From Cololabis saira (Eukaryota > Chordata > Actinopteri > Beloniformes > Belonidae): 64,000 bases of DNA. Shown piece by piece: positions 50,886 to 62,810 of this stretch (positions are counted from its first letter, which is position 1; every line of letters begins with the position of its first letter). Where the stretch lies: NCBI RefSeq assembly GCF_033807715.1, contig NC_084587.1, positions 11,391,916 to 11,455,915 of the forward strand. The letters are read 5' to 3'. The notes beneath the pieces were generated by a model that was given only the letters and a program-made list of their open reading frames with translations, was not told the origin of the DNA and did not search any database. The position numbers and the translations under genes were made by a program.

Positions 50886-51457
50886 ATCCTAAAGATTTCA
50901 TTGTGCACGTTGTTAAACCTTTAAAGATGTTTATTTCTTTTTTGTTTTTTATCTCCAGTGTCACCAACTGAAAGAGGGATGCCACAGTGATCTGTTTCAT
51001 TCTGTTATTGTACGATGTATTTCATCTCCCATTTCACTGGCTGTCCACCTCAATAAGAAATATTTCTCCTATCATTTTGCGGCTGTGTTGTCTGTACTTT
51101 GACAGGGCGCACAAAAAGAGCTCATCCGTCTCCGGACTTTTAGCCTAAGCTAAACCGAGGATGTCAGCCGTGCCAGTAAAGCTTCTTAAGTACAGGATGA
51201 ATTAGTTAAGTAATTAAGATGGAGACACTTTCCTGTCTTCGTAATATATTATTAAAATTAACATCCTCAAATCTTTCTTGTCAAGTGATCTGGTGGCATA
51301 AAGTCCCCCCTTTTGGTTGTGGTCATGCTTCCTTCCTGAGCAGAAAAGGTCCAGTGACAGCGTCGTGAGAAGATTAATAGGCAACAATTACTGAGATTTG
51401 ATCGTTGTCGGGGAAGCACTTGCAGGTTTGGTCCCATTCAGAACTTCAGGTGTTGAC
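50886..51457. other. Downstream intergenic, nothing recognised
   Basis: Unique-looking sequence past the suclg1 polyadenylation signals. Confidence 0.4.
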
Positions 51458-52166
51458 CAGAGGTGTCAAAAGTATTAATTCATTACTCAGGTAGAAGTAT
51501 AGATACTAGAGTTTAAAAATACTCCTGTAGAAGTTGAAGTATCAACTCAAGTTTTTTACTCAAGTAAAAGTATAAAAGTACTGGGTTTCAAGACTACTTA
51601 AAGTATAAAAGTAAAAGTAATGTAAGGGGAAAAAAGGCTATTAAGGACAAAAGCCATTGAAAATGAATGCATATTAGTATAATGCAAATATATTAAAGAA
51701 GCATATAAGTGTACTATTGAGCATTAACATGTGTTTCAGAGAGCAGGAGATATGATGACTAGTTGCCTATAAGTATTGTAATGGTGCAAAAAGTCAAACT
51801 TCAGAGGCATGTTATCATTTATCCTAACCTTTATTGGAATGAACATCCAAGTTTAGTTGCAGGAATCTGAGGGAACGGATGTAAGAACAAAACTGGACAA
51901 GAACATCTGAAACAACCACAACCAAATTCACTCTATCCGGATGGAGCAATTTAACTGGATAGTTTTTAAAGGCCGAAATGAAATAGAGTAACGAGGCTGT
52001 TTTTTACAATGTAAGGAGTAAAAAGTACAGATAATTGCGTGACAATGTAAGAAGTAAAAGTAAAAAAGTCGTCTGAAAAATATTTACTCCAGTGAAGTAT
52101 AGATAACCAAAATTTCTACTTAAGTAAGGTAACAAAGTATTTGTACTTCGTTACTTGACACCTCTG
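51458..52166 (+). mobile_element. Tol2-like non-autonomous hAT element, copy 2 (complete)
   Basis: Starts CAGAGGTGTCAAAAG and ends TTACTTGACACCTCTG, with a 6-of-8 target duplication (GTGTTGAC at 51450-51457, GTTGTGAC at 52167-52174). 709 bp, no transposase. Almost collinear with 1-705 in the opposite orientation. Confidence 0.93.
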
Positions 52167-54133
52167 GTTGTGACGAACATCTCAGCATCTTATCAGCACC
52201 ACTGCCTATCGGCTTTTGCATCACTTAACTCTAAAATGCCTATTCCGCTTTTGTAATGAGGCCTTTATTCTCTCCAGTCGTACCAGAACACCGTGTACTT
52301 GTTGATGGATTGCTGTGTCTGACACAGTCTCGTCAACACCCACATCAACCTTCTCAGTCACCTGACAAACGGCTCATCAAATGTTTACGCTAGTTACACA
52401 ACAGCCTCTTAGCAGATGTGTTATTGCTACATGTTAATGTGGCTGTCTTTAATTGAAATGTGAGCGGTCTTAATGTGTTGTCTGGGTGGCAACAATGACT
52501 CAAGGATGATTGGATGTTATTTGCTTAATTGCAAAATGTGGTGCACCTGTGCGGAGGCATCTGCATTTGTTGCCTTCCCGTTCATTTGTCCTTTTCCTCT
52601 TTCATTCGACACACATCCGTATGTTGCGCGTGTGCTCTTTAAAAAAAAAAATTACATTTAAAGCCACTCTATAGAGCAAAACCACTTCTGACCACATGGG
52701 GGCCGCGTATTCAGGTAAGAGCAGTGTGGTACATTCAGTTTGCATCGATCCAGGATGCAAATGTTAGGTTTAAATCAACATCAAACCCAGTTCGTAACGA
52801 AGGAAGACCCCAAAGACTGTTGGAAATGATTTTTAAAATGCGCCTCTGCAGAAGGGGAAGCAATAGTCGGAGCTTTGCAGAGCAACACGGCTCTCTATGG
52901 ATGCTCCTGACGAAATGCTTCCGTAGTTCCTCTTTTGCATCAGCCTTTTACTGAGGATTTTTAGACAGATACTTGATCGTTTGTACACAGTGTGTGTGGG
53001 AGGAAACATATCGAGGTTAAAAGGTAAATCATGACATTTTTTGTTAGAGGAGCTGAGAATTTTTATGTCTGGTGGAAAGAAACTTAAAGTTTCAAAAGAA
53101 CAATGAGGCCCCAAACAAACAAAAAAATCTGCACAGCTGTACGGTGTTAACCTTTAGTTAACCTTACACAAAGGAAACTGCAGTTCTTTGACTGAACTCT
53201 AGGGGCTTCTTCCAAAAGCTACCCCGTCTCCACTGGACCCCTCTGTTCAAATGTTTAACTTTACTTTGTGAATTTTGAATTACCCCACACATGTATGCAT
53301 AATTAGGGGTGTGGTCTTTTGAATGAAAGCTGGGTATGGGTGAGAGTTAGCTGTCATCACTTCAGCTACTTTACTTACGAGCTGTGATTAAAAATCTTAA
53401 CAGCATTATCATTCTTCCTTTTAAAGATACTAGACGTGTTTCCGCTAGCAGGAGTTCAGGGTAAACTCTCCAGACAGGAACCTTTAACGACCGTCGTCTC
53501 GGCCCCTTCAGCCGCCGTGTCTCCATTAAACTAATGCCACACAAGAACTTTTGACTGAACAAATAACACAGCCTTCCAGGTGGTGGTCATATGCATTTAT
53601 TCTGTTTGCTACTGGCCAGCAGCATAAAAGGAGATGGGGGGGAAAAAAAAGAGTGAAGCAAAAGAATAAAGAGGGGTAGAAACACGTGAACAGTGGGTGC
53701 CACTTATGTTTTTTTGTTTGCTGTTATAACCCGCGTTGCAATTGTAGTGATTGAGATTAAACAAACCCCCCCCACCCCCCCCCCCCCTCTGAATCTCTAA
53801 TTTCACGTGAGAGTGCTGAGAGTAAGCAGGGACACACCACCAGGAGGTTCCTGTTGGCTAATCGGAGTACCTTTCTACTACACGGATGTTTTTCACCCCG
53901 TAAAGGTTCCTGAAAGCAGGGCCGTTCCTGGAACTAGAGACGTGCCAACGATCCGGCCCTGAAAAATCTACCTGCTAATGGAGGCCCGCCTAGTATGGCC
54001 TGTTGTGTTGTTAACTGTACTAAAAGACTGCTGCGACTGGTTCTGGGCTGCCTTAAAGGCTTAATAAAGCAGCACGAAGCAGTTATCCTCAGCCCCGGTT
54101 AAAGGCTGTTGGCACTGGCGCCGGATAAGGGGG
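52167..54133. other. Downstream intergenic, nothing firm
   Basis: Contains G and C homopolymer runs (near 53770) and a possible diverged inverted element around 53424-53945 (TAGACGTGTTTCC and its rough complement), too weak to call. Confidence 0.35.
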
Positions 54134-54141
54134 GGCCAGGG

Positions 54142-54605
54142 CAGTTATTATCGTTCACGAAAACGAACAAAATAACGAAAACTAAAATTGAAAAAACAAT
54201 TTTGTTAACTGAACTAAATAAAAACGAACATTAAAAGACAAAAACGATAACTAACTGAAACTATATTGCGTGTTTAGAAAACTAACTAAAACGAACTGAA
54301 ATTATAGATATAATTTCCTCCGTTTTTGTCCCTGTCAATATAAGTCTCTTGGTATGATCAATTTATTCTGCTCTGACCGTTTATCTCCAACTGGCAGCTA
54401 CGGCACCTTAACGCCTCACGGTCCGTGACGTCAAAACTAAAACTAAAACTAATAAAAACTTAACTAAAACTAAGCATTTTTTTAAAATATAAAAACTAGC
54501 AAACCCACTCTAAAAACAAATGAAAACTAACTGAATTGAAGGAAAAAAAGTCAAAATGAAATAAAACTAAACAAAAATGAAAAATTCAAAACTATTATAA
54601 CCCTG
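54142..54605. mobile_element. hAT-like MITE rich in AAACGAAAACTAA
   Basis: Starts CAGTTATTATCG and ends CTATTATAACCCTG, with a perfect 8-bp duplication GGCCAGGG (54134-54141 and 54606-54613). The subterminal regions are dense in AACTAAAA motifs. Confidence 0.85.
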
Positions 54606-54879
54606 GGCCAGGGGGGCCATTGCCCCCCCGGCCGGTTCCACCAGTAACACACCACCACATGCCGTTGGGCTGTAGAACCCGACTGTACCGACAAGCTGTG
54701 ACTGAGAGACAGTTCTCCTCTCTCTCGCTCTCTCCCTTGCCGATTGCTCCCCAATCCTGCCATAAACTCGATCCTGTTTCAATTATTCCTGCCCTTTGTC
54801 AATAAATGACACATAATCCAATTAAAAAATTACAACTCTCATATTTTGAATCAAACCAAAGCACATCAATCAAATGTAT

Positions 54880-55354
54880 CGGTGCGTCCAGAATGCCATA
54901 CTAAACATTATATAATAAAAAGTATACTTAAGTTCGGCAAACTTTTGAGTAAATATCAGTAGTATTCATTAATTCGGACGTACTATTCAGAGCGCACACG
55001 TCACTTCCTGCCGTTGGGAGGAAGTGAAGTGTCACAGCAGCAGTAGCAGCACCGCTCCGCTATTTCCCGTTTATCCTGGTCAAAACAAGATGACATTATA
55101 TAATATTATTATATACAAATATTATAATATTAATATTATATAATATTATTATACTTGTGACATATACATATCACTTAGCAACCAAACAAGTTTCTGCTCG
55201 GCTAGTGTCCATCAATCCTAATAAATTTCTCCAGAATGAGTATGGATAACACATACTATTGAGTACGTGCTAATGTTTCAGACGCACTAAAAAATCTCAC
55301 ATACTGTTTTTGCATACTCATTAGGGTGGAAGTATGGGATTTCGGACGCAGCCT
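54880..55354. mobile_element. DNA element with GTGCGTCC..CCATACT termini
   Basis: The left GGTGCGTCCAGAATGCCATA and right AGTATGGGATTTCGGACGCA are inverted matches, a terminus seen often in fish MITEs. Target duplication not resolved. Confidence 0.65.
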
Positions 55355-55423
55355 ATGAATTGCTTTCTTGACTCACTGTCCTCGAAATACAAAAAGGAGA
55401 TATTTATTTAACCTATAACCAGT

Positions 55424-56180
55424 GGTGTTTTCTTGTGGAGGTCAAGGGACGCAGGCTTCCTCACTTTTTTTTTATTTTTCAGAATATAACTGATATTTAA
55501 TAAAAGACACTTTATTTTAACGTTTTACGTAATCCTTCTGTGTTGTCTCTGTCGTCTCCTTGTTTCTCTTCATTAGTTATAGAGTGTTTATAATGTGTAA
55601 AACAGCGCCCCTATAAATGTTACGTGGTGAACACATGGTACTGCACTCTTGTCTGAGGAGGCCAAGCTGAGTTGGAAAAAAGTGATTAACCAATCAGGTG
55701 AGGCTATTGTCACCACTGCTCCCCTGTGATTGGTCAGGACGGTGTCAAAGGAAGTCACAAACTTGTTGGCCACAGGCCAATGACATTAGCATCTACGTCA
55801 TGAATTAAATAACGGAAGAAACCTTGGTAAACTAGCAAAATGGAGAGTGGAGATTTTGAGTATTCTGTAAAAAAAAAAAACAAAAAAAAAAACAAACCTT
55901 TACTAAACGGCCTCTACAGCAGCAACTCCGAATTAAGTCAGACGGCAGGCCAACGCCACAACTAGAGCTCCGTCCTGAGAGGAAGAAAACTGGTTTCAAT
56001 GAGAACAATCACGTCCGTACTGAGTGGTTAGTTGGTAGCACCAATCTCCAGCGGCTATTTTGCCGTCCCTGTCTCCTTTTTGATGAGGATTCCTGCTCCC
56101 TGAACAAACCCCGGGTTACCGCAGGATTCACCGAACTCGCCAACCAGTCTCAGCAAATCAAAACATCTCATCGACTGTGA
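55424..56180 (+). pseudogene. hAT transposase relic with TTF/ZMYM-type zinc finger
   Basis: An apparent hAT 5' end (CAGTGGTGTTTTCTTGTGG at 55424) is followed by ATG at 55840 (MESGDFEYSV), an A-rich stretch with a frame shift, then SDGRPTPQLELRPERKKTGF, TEWLVGSTNLQRLF and CRPCLLF, ending at a stop at 56178. This matches the N-terminal zinc-finger region of ZMYM/TTF-type hAT transposases (GRPTPxLxLR, WLCGS, FCxPCLLF). The catalytic and dimerisation domains are missing; a MITE follows 170 bp later. Confidence 0.7.
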
Positions 56181-56353
56181 AGCTGTTTGGACGCGTAAGG
56201 AGGAATGAAGCTCTGTATCTGGCAAAAAGTCTGAATACATAGAAGCACAATGGGCAGGTGAAGAAAACCCGGGATATTTTAATGAGTCTCAGTTGCAGCC
56301 ATGTATCTTGAGCCCCAAGAGCAGCATTCAGGGCCACAATGAGGCCGCTGGCA

Positions 56354-57021
56354 TATGGAGCCAAATCAAGGCCAAAAGTTTTGCTAATTTGAAAATAAAA
56401 TTTGAACCTGAAAATTCAAGTTTTGATCATGAACTTATTTTTTTACAGTTTCAATTTTTTTTTCAGTAAACTGATATTAGTGACACATTTCTGTTTAAAA
56501 ACCTGTTTTAGACCGTACTTGGCACCAATCGCAGTATAAAAGCAATAAACTATGCCAGACTGTACAGTTCAACAGCCACACTTTAAAGTTTGACATTTCC
56601 CACTTCCACATCCTACCATGAACGCATCGCAGTATCGTTTGCGATACAGCTTTTTAAACAGAAATGTGTCACTAATATCAATTTTTTCCACTGCCAATCA
56701 CGTGAATATAGTGTATACAGTGTTGAATCATACTTCTACTGATAACTTCTGCAACCTACGTTTCCTGAAGGCAACATGACTGAGGAAGGTCCCCCGCCTT
56801 CTCTGTTCTGCTGTCACTCATGATGCCACGCCCCTCTCAGTTGATGCCACGCCCCCCACGCCAGATCGGGGCCAAAAGTCTGAAACTGAAAAAAAAAAGA
56901 TCTGATACTGAAAAAAAAAATTGAAACTGTAAAAAAATAAGTTCATGATCAAAACTTGAATTTTCAGGTTCAAATTTTATTTTCAAATTAGCAAAACTTT
57001 TGGCCTTGATTTGGCTCCATA
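56354..57021. mobile_element. Long-TIR MITE with TA target site
   Basis: Arms of about 115 bp: TATGGAGCCAAATCAAGGCC to TTACAGTTTCAATTTTT at 56354-56463, and the complement at 56905-57021 ending GGCCTTGATTTGGCTCCATA. TA at both borders suggests a Tc1/mariner-type site. Confidence 0.85.
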
Positions 57022-57968
57022 CTGGCAGCACAAACAGGCATCTTGCAGAAATGTGCATCACTTGCAGAGCATTTGGGCTCGTCAACAGTCTTCGGCGGTA
57101 TGTCAGACGATACAAAACCCACCAACTCTGTTGTCGAGGACCTAAAGGCCAGGGGGGAGTTTCTACCACATGGTCATTGATCACTTTGCCACCATGAAAA
57201 ACAGGAGGATGGTCTTACTCTTCAAATAAGGTGAGCAAAAACGCTTTTCTTCCTGTGTGCAGCTTAATAATCACTGAACTGCCCGTTTAGCAACATGTGT
57301 TATCTTTGATGTGATTATAATCCTTACTGCGTCTTGCCTGCTTTGATTAAGCAGCATGTGAGTTCACTGAAGCTGTTTACTGTTGATGTTTATGTGGAAA
57401 AAATTAGCACCACGGGTTGTTGTGTTGCTGTATAATAATCATTTACATGTAGTATTATTATTATCATAAATTAATGAGATGTTTAAGGTGTGTGTGTTGG
57501 ATGGTAACAAGCAGTTGTAAGTCCTGGTAAAATGATGCTGGGCGCTAGTAGTTAATCTACATGACAACTACATGAAATAGTAAAATATAAAGAAAGAAAC
57601 ATCAAGTCACTCATCATTATCTTGCCAAACCTTCTATGGAAAGAGACCTTTGCAGGTATAAAAATGTTGGTGACATCAAGTAACAACTAAGGAATCATAT
57701 AATTCACAAGTTTTACAAGTATTGATTTTATATTGGGAGGAAATTACAATGAATCATCTGTCCACTAAATTGGACATCATGCATCACTGACTATATTTCA
57801 ACTACAATTCATACTATTACTGTTACTTTTTTTCTTGAAAATACTTAATCTGAAGTAACCTTTTTTGGCTGTAAATCAATGTATTTATGTTATTAGAATG
57901 TAATTTGAAGTTTTTGTATATCTTTATATCTTGTAGAGCTCAAGAGCAGAGCGTGATAGAAAGGCCTA
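57022..57968. other. Downstream intergenic segment
   Basis: No firm feature. It may include upstream parts of the piggyBac-like relic that follows. Confidence 0.35.
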
Positions 57969-58832
57969 GTGGAGGAAATACCACCTGAGTCAAGGGAGGA
58001 TGATGCTTGTGGCAGTGATGATGAATGGTTGCCAGATAAAGGAGCAAATGATAGCAGTAGTGACAGCGTAGCTGAGGATGCTGAGGATGCAAATGCTAAG
58101 GGAGTTGAAGCTGAGGGAGCTGAGGATCAAAATGATGCCAGTAGAGTTGAGGTTGAGGAAGCTGAGGATGTGCCACCTAACAGAGCTCAAGGAAAAAAAG
58201 CTGAAAATACAAGCAGAATTATCTGGAAAACCAAATACAACCAGTTTGAGGGAGACTCGCCTCCTTTTTTAGGAGAGTGGAAAGTGAATGTTGAGGGAAC
58301 AGAACCAATACATTTCTTTATGCATCTATTTCCAGAAGAGCTGATGAATGAAATAGTGCATAATACAAACGTGTATGCACTCCAACAAGGAAAGGAAAAT
58401 CTGGCCGTGACATCAGAGGAAATGAAAACATTCCTAGGAATAAATAGGGTCATGTCATACATCAGATACCCAAGATCAAGAATGTACTGGTCATCAGAGG
58501 AAGGGCTTCGTCTTGATTTGATAGCAGATGCCAATGCCATTGAACAAATTTGAGCAGATTCTGAGGTCAAAATCAGACGCACTCAAGGAAACCTTCCATA
58601 CAGCAGTCGATCCTGAAGAATTTCAATCGATAGATGAGCAGATAATTCCCTGCAAGGGCCGTCTGTCTATCAAGCAGTACATCCCCAAAAAACCCAAACC
58701 CTGGGGTGGGAAAGTGTGGGTGAGAGCAGGATCCTCTGGATACATGTACAGATTTGAAGTCTATCAGGGTTCAACTGGGCGTGTTTTAGAGTTTTCACAT
58801 CTTTATATATCATTTTATTCATTTGTTTGTTA
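57969..58832 (+). pseudogene. piggyBac-type (PGBD-like) transposase, truncated and frameshifted
   Basis: An acidic N terminus (MEEIPPESREDDACGSDDEW) leads into FFMHLFPEELMNEIVHNTNV, the T-SEEMKTFLGI block and YPRSRMYWSSEEGLR of the piggyBac transposase domain, ending at a stop at 58551-58553. The other frame then reads KFEQILRSKSDALKETFH, SIDEQIIPCKGRLSIKQY and IPKKPKPWGGKVWVRAGSSG, which holds the first catalytic Asp (DEQ). Compared with the family, about 25 residues are missing after FEQILR, the frame shifts, and the later catalytic Asp residues and cysteine-rich C terminus are gone. Confidence 0.85.
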
Positions 58833-59327
58833 AATACATATTTCTTCAGTTGAAACAAAAAAATGCATGCTGTCCAGTGGACAAGTAAAAATCTCTTTGA
58901 AAAAACTGGAACAAAAAAACTAAAGTTCAAATCTTGTTTTTTATGCCTAAAGAGTGATAAAAACACTTGGTAAAAAAATCCTGACTGAGGTTGTCATAAT
59001 TCACGCATGAAAGGGTTAAAAATGCGGGAAATGTTCCCACCGGCCCAACCGAGGTCCAGTATCTTACATTTTAAGACAGATTTACAAGAAATGTAAAATA
59101 ACTACCTGTCAGCCACTTACAAACTACAATTATGTGCTCAGAACTGCCCCCCAGGCTACAGCAAGTGGCAGGTCTCGCGAGGTTAGTGACAACTCAATTT
59201 GGTGTTTAAAAATTATTATTTATAAAATGGGAAATTTATGGGAAAATACTAATATGGTAGGACGGCGGGAAATAGGAGTAAAATACTGTAGTTTCCCTGC
59301 AAACGGGAGAATTGACAGGTGTGGTCC

Positions 59328-60326
59328 CCTTCTTTCTTTCTTTCTTTTTCCCTTCCTTCCTTCTTTCTACCTGCTCTCTCCTTCCTTCTTCCCTTCCTCT
59401 TTTTTCCCTTCCTTCCTTCTTTCATTGTTTCCTTCCTTCCTTCCTCCTTCCCTTCCTCTTTTTCTTCCTTCCTTCCTTCCTTCCTTCCTTTTTCCCTTCC
59501 TTCCTTCTTTCCTCCTGCTCTCTCCTTCCTTCCTTCCTTCCTTCCTTCCTTCCTTCCCTCCTTCCTTCCTTCCTTCCTTCCTTCCTTCCTTCCTTCCTTC
59601 CTTCCTTCCTTCATTTTTTCCTTCTTTTTTCCCTTCCTTCCTTCCTTCCTTCCTTCCTTCCTTCCTTCCTTCCTTCCTTCCTTCCTTCCTTCCTTCCTTC
59701 ATTTTTTCCTTCTTTTTTCCCTTCCTTCCTTCCTTCCTTCCTTCCTTCCTTCCTTCCTTCCTTCCTTCCTTCCTTCATTTTTTCCTTCTTTTTTCCCTTC
59801 CTTCCTTCATTCCTTCTTTCCTTCCTTCCTTCCTTCCTTCCTTCCTTCCTTCCTTCCTTCCTTCCTTCCTTCCTTCCTTCCTTCCTTCCTTCCTTCCTTC
59901 CTTCATTTTTTCCTTCTTTTTTCCCTTCCTTCCTTCCTTCCTTCCTTCCTTCATTTTTTCCTTCTTTTTTCCCTTCCTTCTTTTTTCCCTTCCTTCCTTC
60001 CTTCCTTCCTTCCTTCCTTCCTTCCTTCCTTCATTTTTTCCTTCTTTTTTCCCTTCCTTCCTTCCTTCCTTCCTTCCTTCCCTCCTTCCTTCCTTCCTTC
60101 CTTCCTTCCTTCCTTCCTTCCTTCCTTCATTTTTTCCTTCTTTTTTCCCTTCCTTCCTTCCTTCCTTCCTTCCTTCCTTCCTTCCTTCCTTCCTTCCTTC
60201 CTTCCTTCCTTCCTTCCTTCCTTCCTTCCTTCCTTCCTTCCTTATTTTCATTCTTCCTCCTTCCTTCCTTCTTTCCTCCCTTCTTCTCTTCCTCCTTCCT
60301 TGACCCAAAGACAGCACAAGGGTTAA
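59328..60326. repeat. TTCC array ending in ACCCTTGTGCTGT-type terminus, copy 1
   Basis: Long CCTT array with regular ATTTTTTCCTTCTTTTTTCC interruptions, ending TTGACCCAAAGACAGCACAA and GGGTTAA at 60300-60326. No opposite terminus is visible on the left. Confidence 0.95.
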
Positions 60327-60450
60327 TAACACGTTGCCATGGATAAGACTGATTCATGCGTGCTGCAGTTCGTCACATAAATTGTTTGCTTGTTGAAAAG
60401 GAGAGCCACTTTTCCACTTGATCTGACGATTGACATCTAAAAATACACAC
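60327..60450. repeat. Unique flank duplicated at 61105-61228
   Basis: Begins TAACACGTTGCCATGGATAA and ends AAATACACAC. Identical by eye, base for base, to the sequence 778 bp further on. Confidence 0.95.
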
Positions 60451-61228
60451 CTTCCTTCATTTTTTCCTTCTTTTTTCCCTTCCTTCCTTCCTTCCTTCCT
60501 TCCTTCCTTCCTTCCTTCCTTCCTTCCTTCCTTCCTTCCTTCCTTCCTTCCTTCCTTCCTTCCTTCCTTCCTTCCTTCCTTCCTTCATTTTTTCCTTCTT
60601 TTTTCCCTTCCTTCCTTCCTTCCTTCCTTCCTTCCTTCATTTTTTCCTTCTTTTTTCCCTTCCTTCCTTCCTTCCTTCCTTCATTTTTTCCTTCTTTTTT
60701 CCCTTCCTTCTTTTTTCCCTTCCTTCCTTCCTTCCTTCCTTCCTTCCTTCCTTCCTTCCTTCCTTCCTTCCTTCCTTCCTTCCTTCCTTCATTTTTTCCT
60801 TCTTTTTTCCCTTCCTTCCTTCCTTCCTTCCTTCCCTCCTTCCTTCCTTCCTTCCTTCATTTTTTCCTTCTTTTTTCCCTTCCTTCCTTCCTTCCTTCCT
60901 TCCTTCCTTCCTTCCTTCCTTCCTTCCTTCCTTCCTTCCTTCCTTCCTTCCTTCCTTCCTTCCTTCCTTCCTTCCTTCCTTCCTTCCTTCCTTCCTTCCT
61001 TCCTTCCTTCCTTCCTTCCTTATTTTCATTCTTCCTCCTTCCTTCCTTCTTTCCTCCCTTCTTCTCTTCCTCCTTCCTTGACCCAAAGACAGCACAAGGG
61101 TTAATAACACGTTGCCATGGATAAGACTGATTCATGCGTGCTGCAGTTCGTCACATAAATTGTTTGCTTGTTGAAAAGGAGAGCCACTTTTCCACTTGAT
61201 CTGACGATTGACATCTAAAAATACACAC
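60451..61228. repeat. Tandem duplicate: TTCC array, MITE terminus and flank, copy 2
   Basis: Repeats the array, the array-end sequence TATTTTCATTCTTCCTCC, the MITE terminus (61078-61104) and the unique flank to ACACAC at 61228. About 210 bp of non-array sequence matches exactly at an offset of 778 bp. Confidence 0.93.
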
Positions 61229-61520
61229 CGACATCAGAGTATAACAAAAATGAGTATGTGTACCTGAGAGTCATTCAAGCCCAGGCTAACCAGAAGACAC
61301 CAGTTGGACAATCCCGAGCTCAACGGCTTCTCCCACTTGCACTAGTTGGGTCCTCCTGTCAAGAAACCTTTGCTAAGTGAACCATTAGCTATTGGGAGCT
61401 CCGCCACTCTCGGCTACCTGTTGTTTGGTCATCCAGACCACTGGACTCGGTCTGTCCACGGGCAGCTGTGACCAGCCTAGACGCTTCATACGTGACAGAG
61501 CAGCTGCACGGTCCAATGGA
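61229..61520. other. Short unique segment with a 50-codon open stretch
   Basis: From about 61228 the + strand reads SEYNKNEYVYLRVIQAQANQ and QRLLPLALVGSSC before TGA at 61378. Codon use looks coding-like, but I recognise no family and no start or splice context. Confidence 0.2.
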
Positions 61521-61528
61521 GCTACAGT

Positions 61529-62289
61529 CAGTACTGGAGTTGAGGGGGGATGAGGGGGGATGGCATCCCCCCCTGAAATAAAAACGGTCCAAATCATCCC
61601 CCCTGTAAAACTGCCATCCCCTCTTTCCTTCCCTTATGTCATTTCATCAATTAATGCAGTTTTACTGCTATTTCAACATTTAGAGTCATCACCAGAAAAA
61701 TAACACCAGAAAAATAACTTATTTGACAATTTTCACCTGTTTCAAGTACATTTTCACTTGAAATAAGTAGAAAAATCTGCCAGTGGGACAAGATTTATTT
61801 TCTCATTACAATCGATAAAATCTTGTTCCACTGGCAGATTTTTCTACTTATTTTAAATGAAAATCTACTTGAAACAGGTGAAAATTGTTGTTTTTTCCAG
61901 TGATGAGTCTTGTTTTAAGTGTAATGAGATTTTTTTTACTAAAATGAGACATTTTAACTAGAATAAGACAAATATTCTTGTTAAGATTTTGAGTTTTTGC
62001 AGTGATCCATGTTACTTATCCTCTGAAGGACAGAGTCATATTGATAAGTTCAGAAAACTGTTTTTTATTGTTGTGTTTTGATGTATTTGATGTAAGCCCA
62101 GTGGATATTTAAAGCTTACAGAAGGCTGCATTTAACTGCTGCTATGTCATTCCTGCAGTATTTCTGCAGGTGTTTTGGTCAGTGTTATTATTTGTAATAT
62201 ATTATATTATTTGTAATCAGCACAAATTATCTGTCCCCATATGATAAAATCACCATCCCCCCTGATTTTTTTTTACAACTCGAGTACTG
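61529..62289 (+). mobile_element. hAT-like element with internal long hairpin, copy 2
   Basis: CAGTACTGGAGTTG at the left, CAACTCGAGTACTG at the right, and a perfect 8-bp duplication GCTACAGT (61521-61528 and 62290-62297). Same element and orientation as 4112-4857. The internal foldback is at about 61722-61890. Confidence 0.95.
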
Positions 62290-62660
62290 GCTACAGTAAT
62301 TGTCATTTCAGCTCTGGCAGCACTACAGTAGTTATGGGAGTCGTCTTGGTAAAAACTTTGGGCAGATTTGATCAGAACAAATGTAAAAAATTATTTTCAC
62401 GATGAGCGTGTTTCACCTACTTGCCCATTTTTGAATATATGCAGAATGACGGTTCAGAAGCCCACTTAAAGGAGCTGTATGTAAGAGCAATAATAAAACG
62501 AATCATAAAATGACCCCGATATGTCAACAGACATTTAAAAATCATGTTCATTTCAAATACTTATGTCACTGACAACAGCACTCAAGCCAGGATATTCCAG
62601 TTTAAAAAGAGGAGTTGCAGCCCTCAACTGATGTTTGTGTTGTCATTTTTTGTTTTGGCC

Positions 62661-62810
62661 TGAAGCTCCACCCTCCACCTATCTCCCAATCACCAAGTCA
62701 GTATTGTTTCTGAAGCTCCACCCTCCACCTATCTCCCAATCACCAAGTCAGTATTGTTTCTGAAGCTCCACCCTCCACCTAACTCCCAATCACCAAGTCA
62801 GTATTGTTTC
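62661..62810. repeat. 50-bp tandem repeat, three copies
   Basis: Each unit begins TGAAGCTCCACCCTCCACCT and ends AGTCAGTATTGTTTC. Copies 1 and 2 are identical; copy 3 has one T-to-A change. Confidence 0.98.

Noticed and set aside
53424..53945. Inverted DNA element suggested by TAGACGTGTTTCC and its rough complement
   Set aside because: Arms too diverged and no target duplication; left as unassigned.
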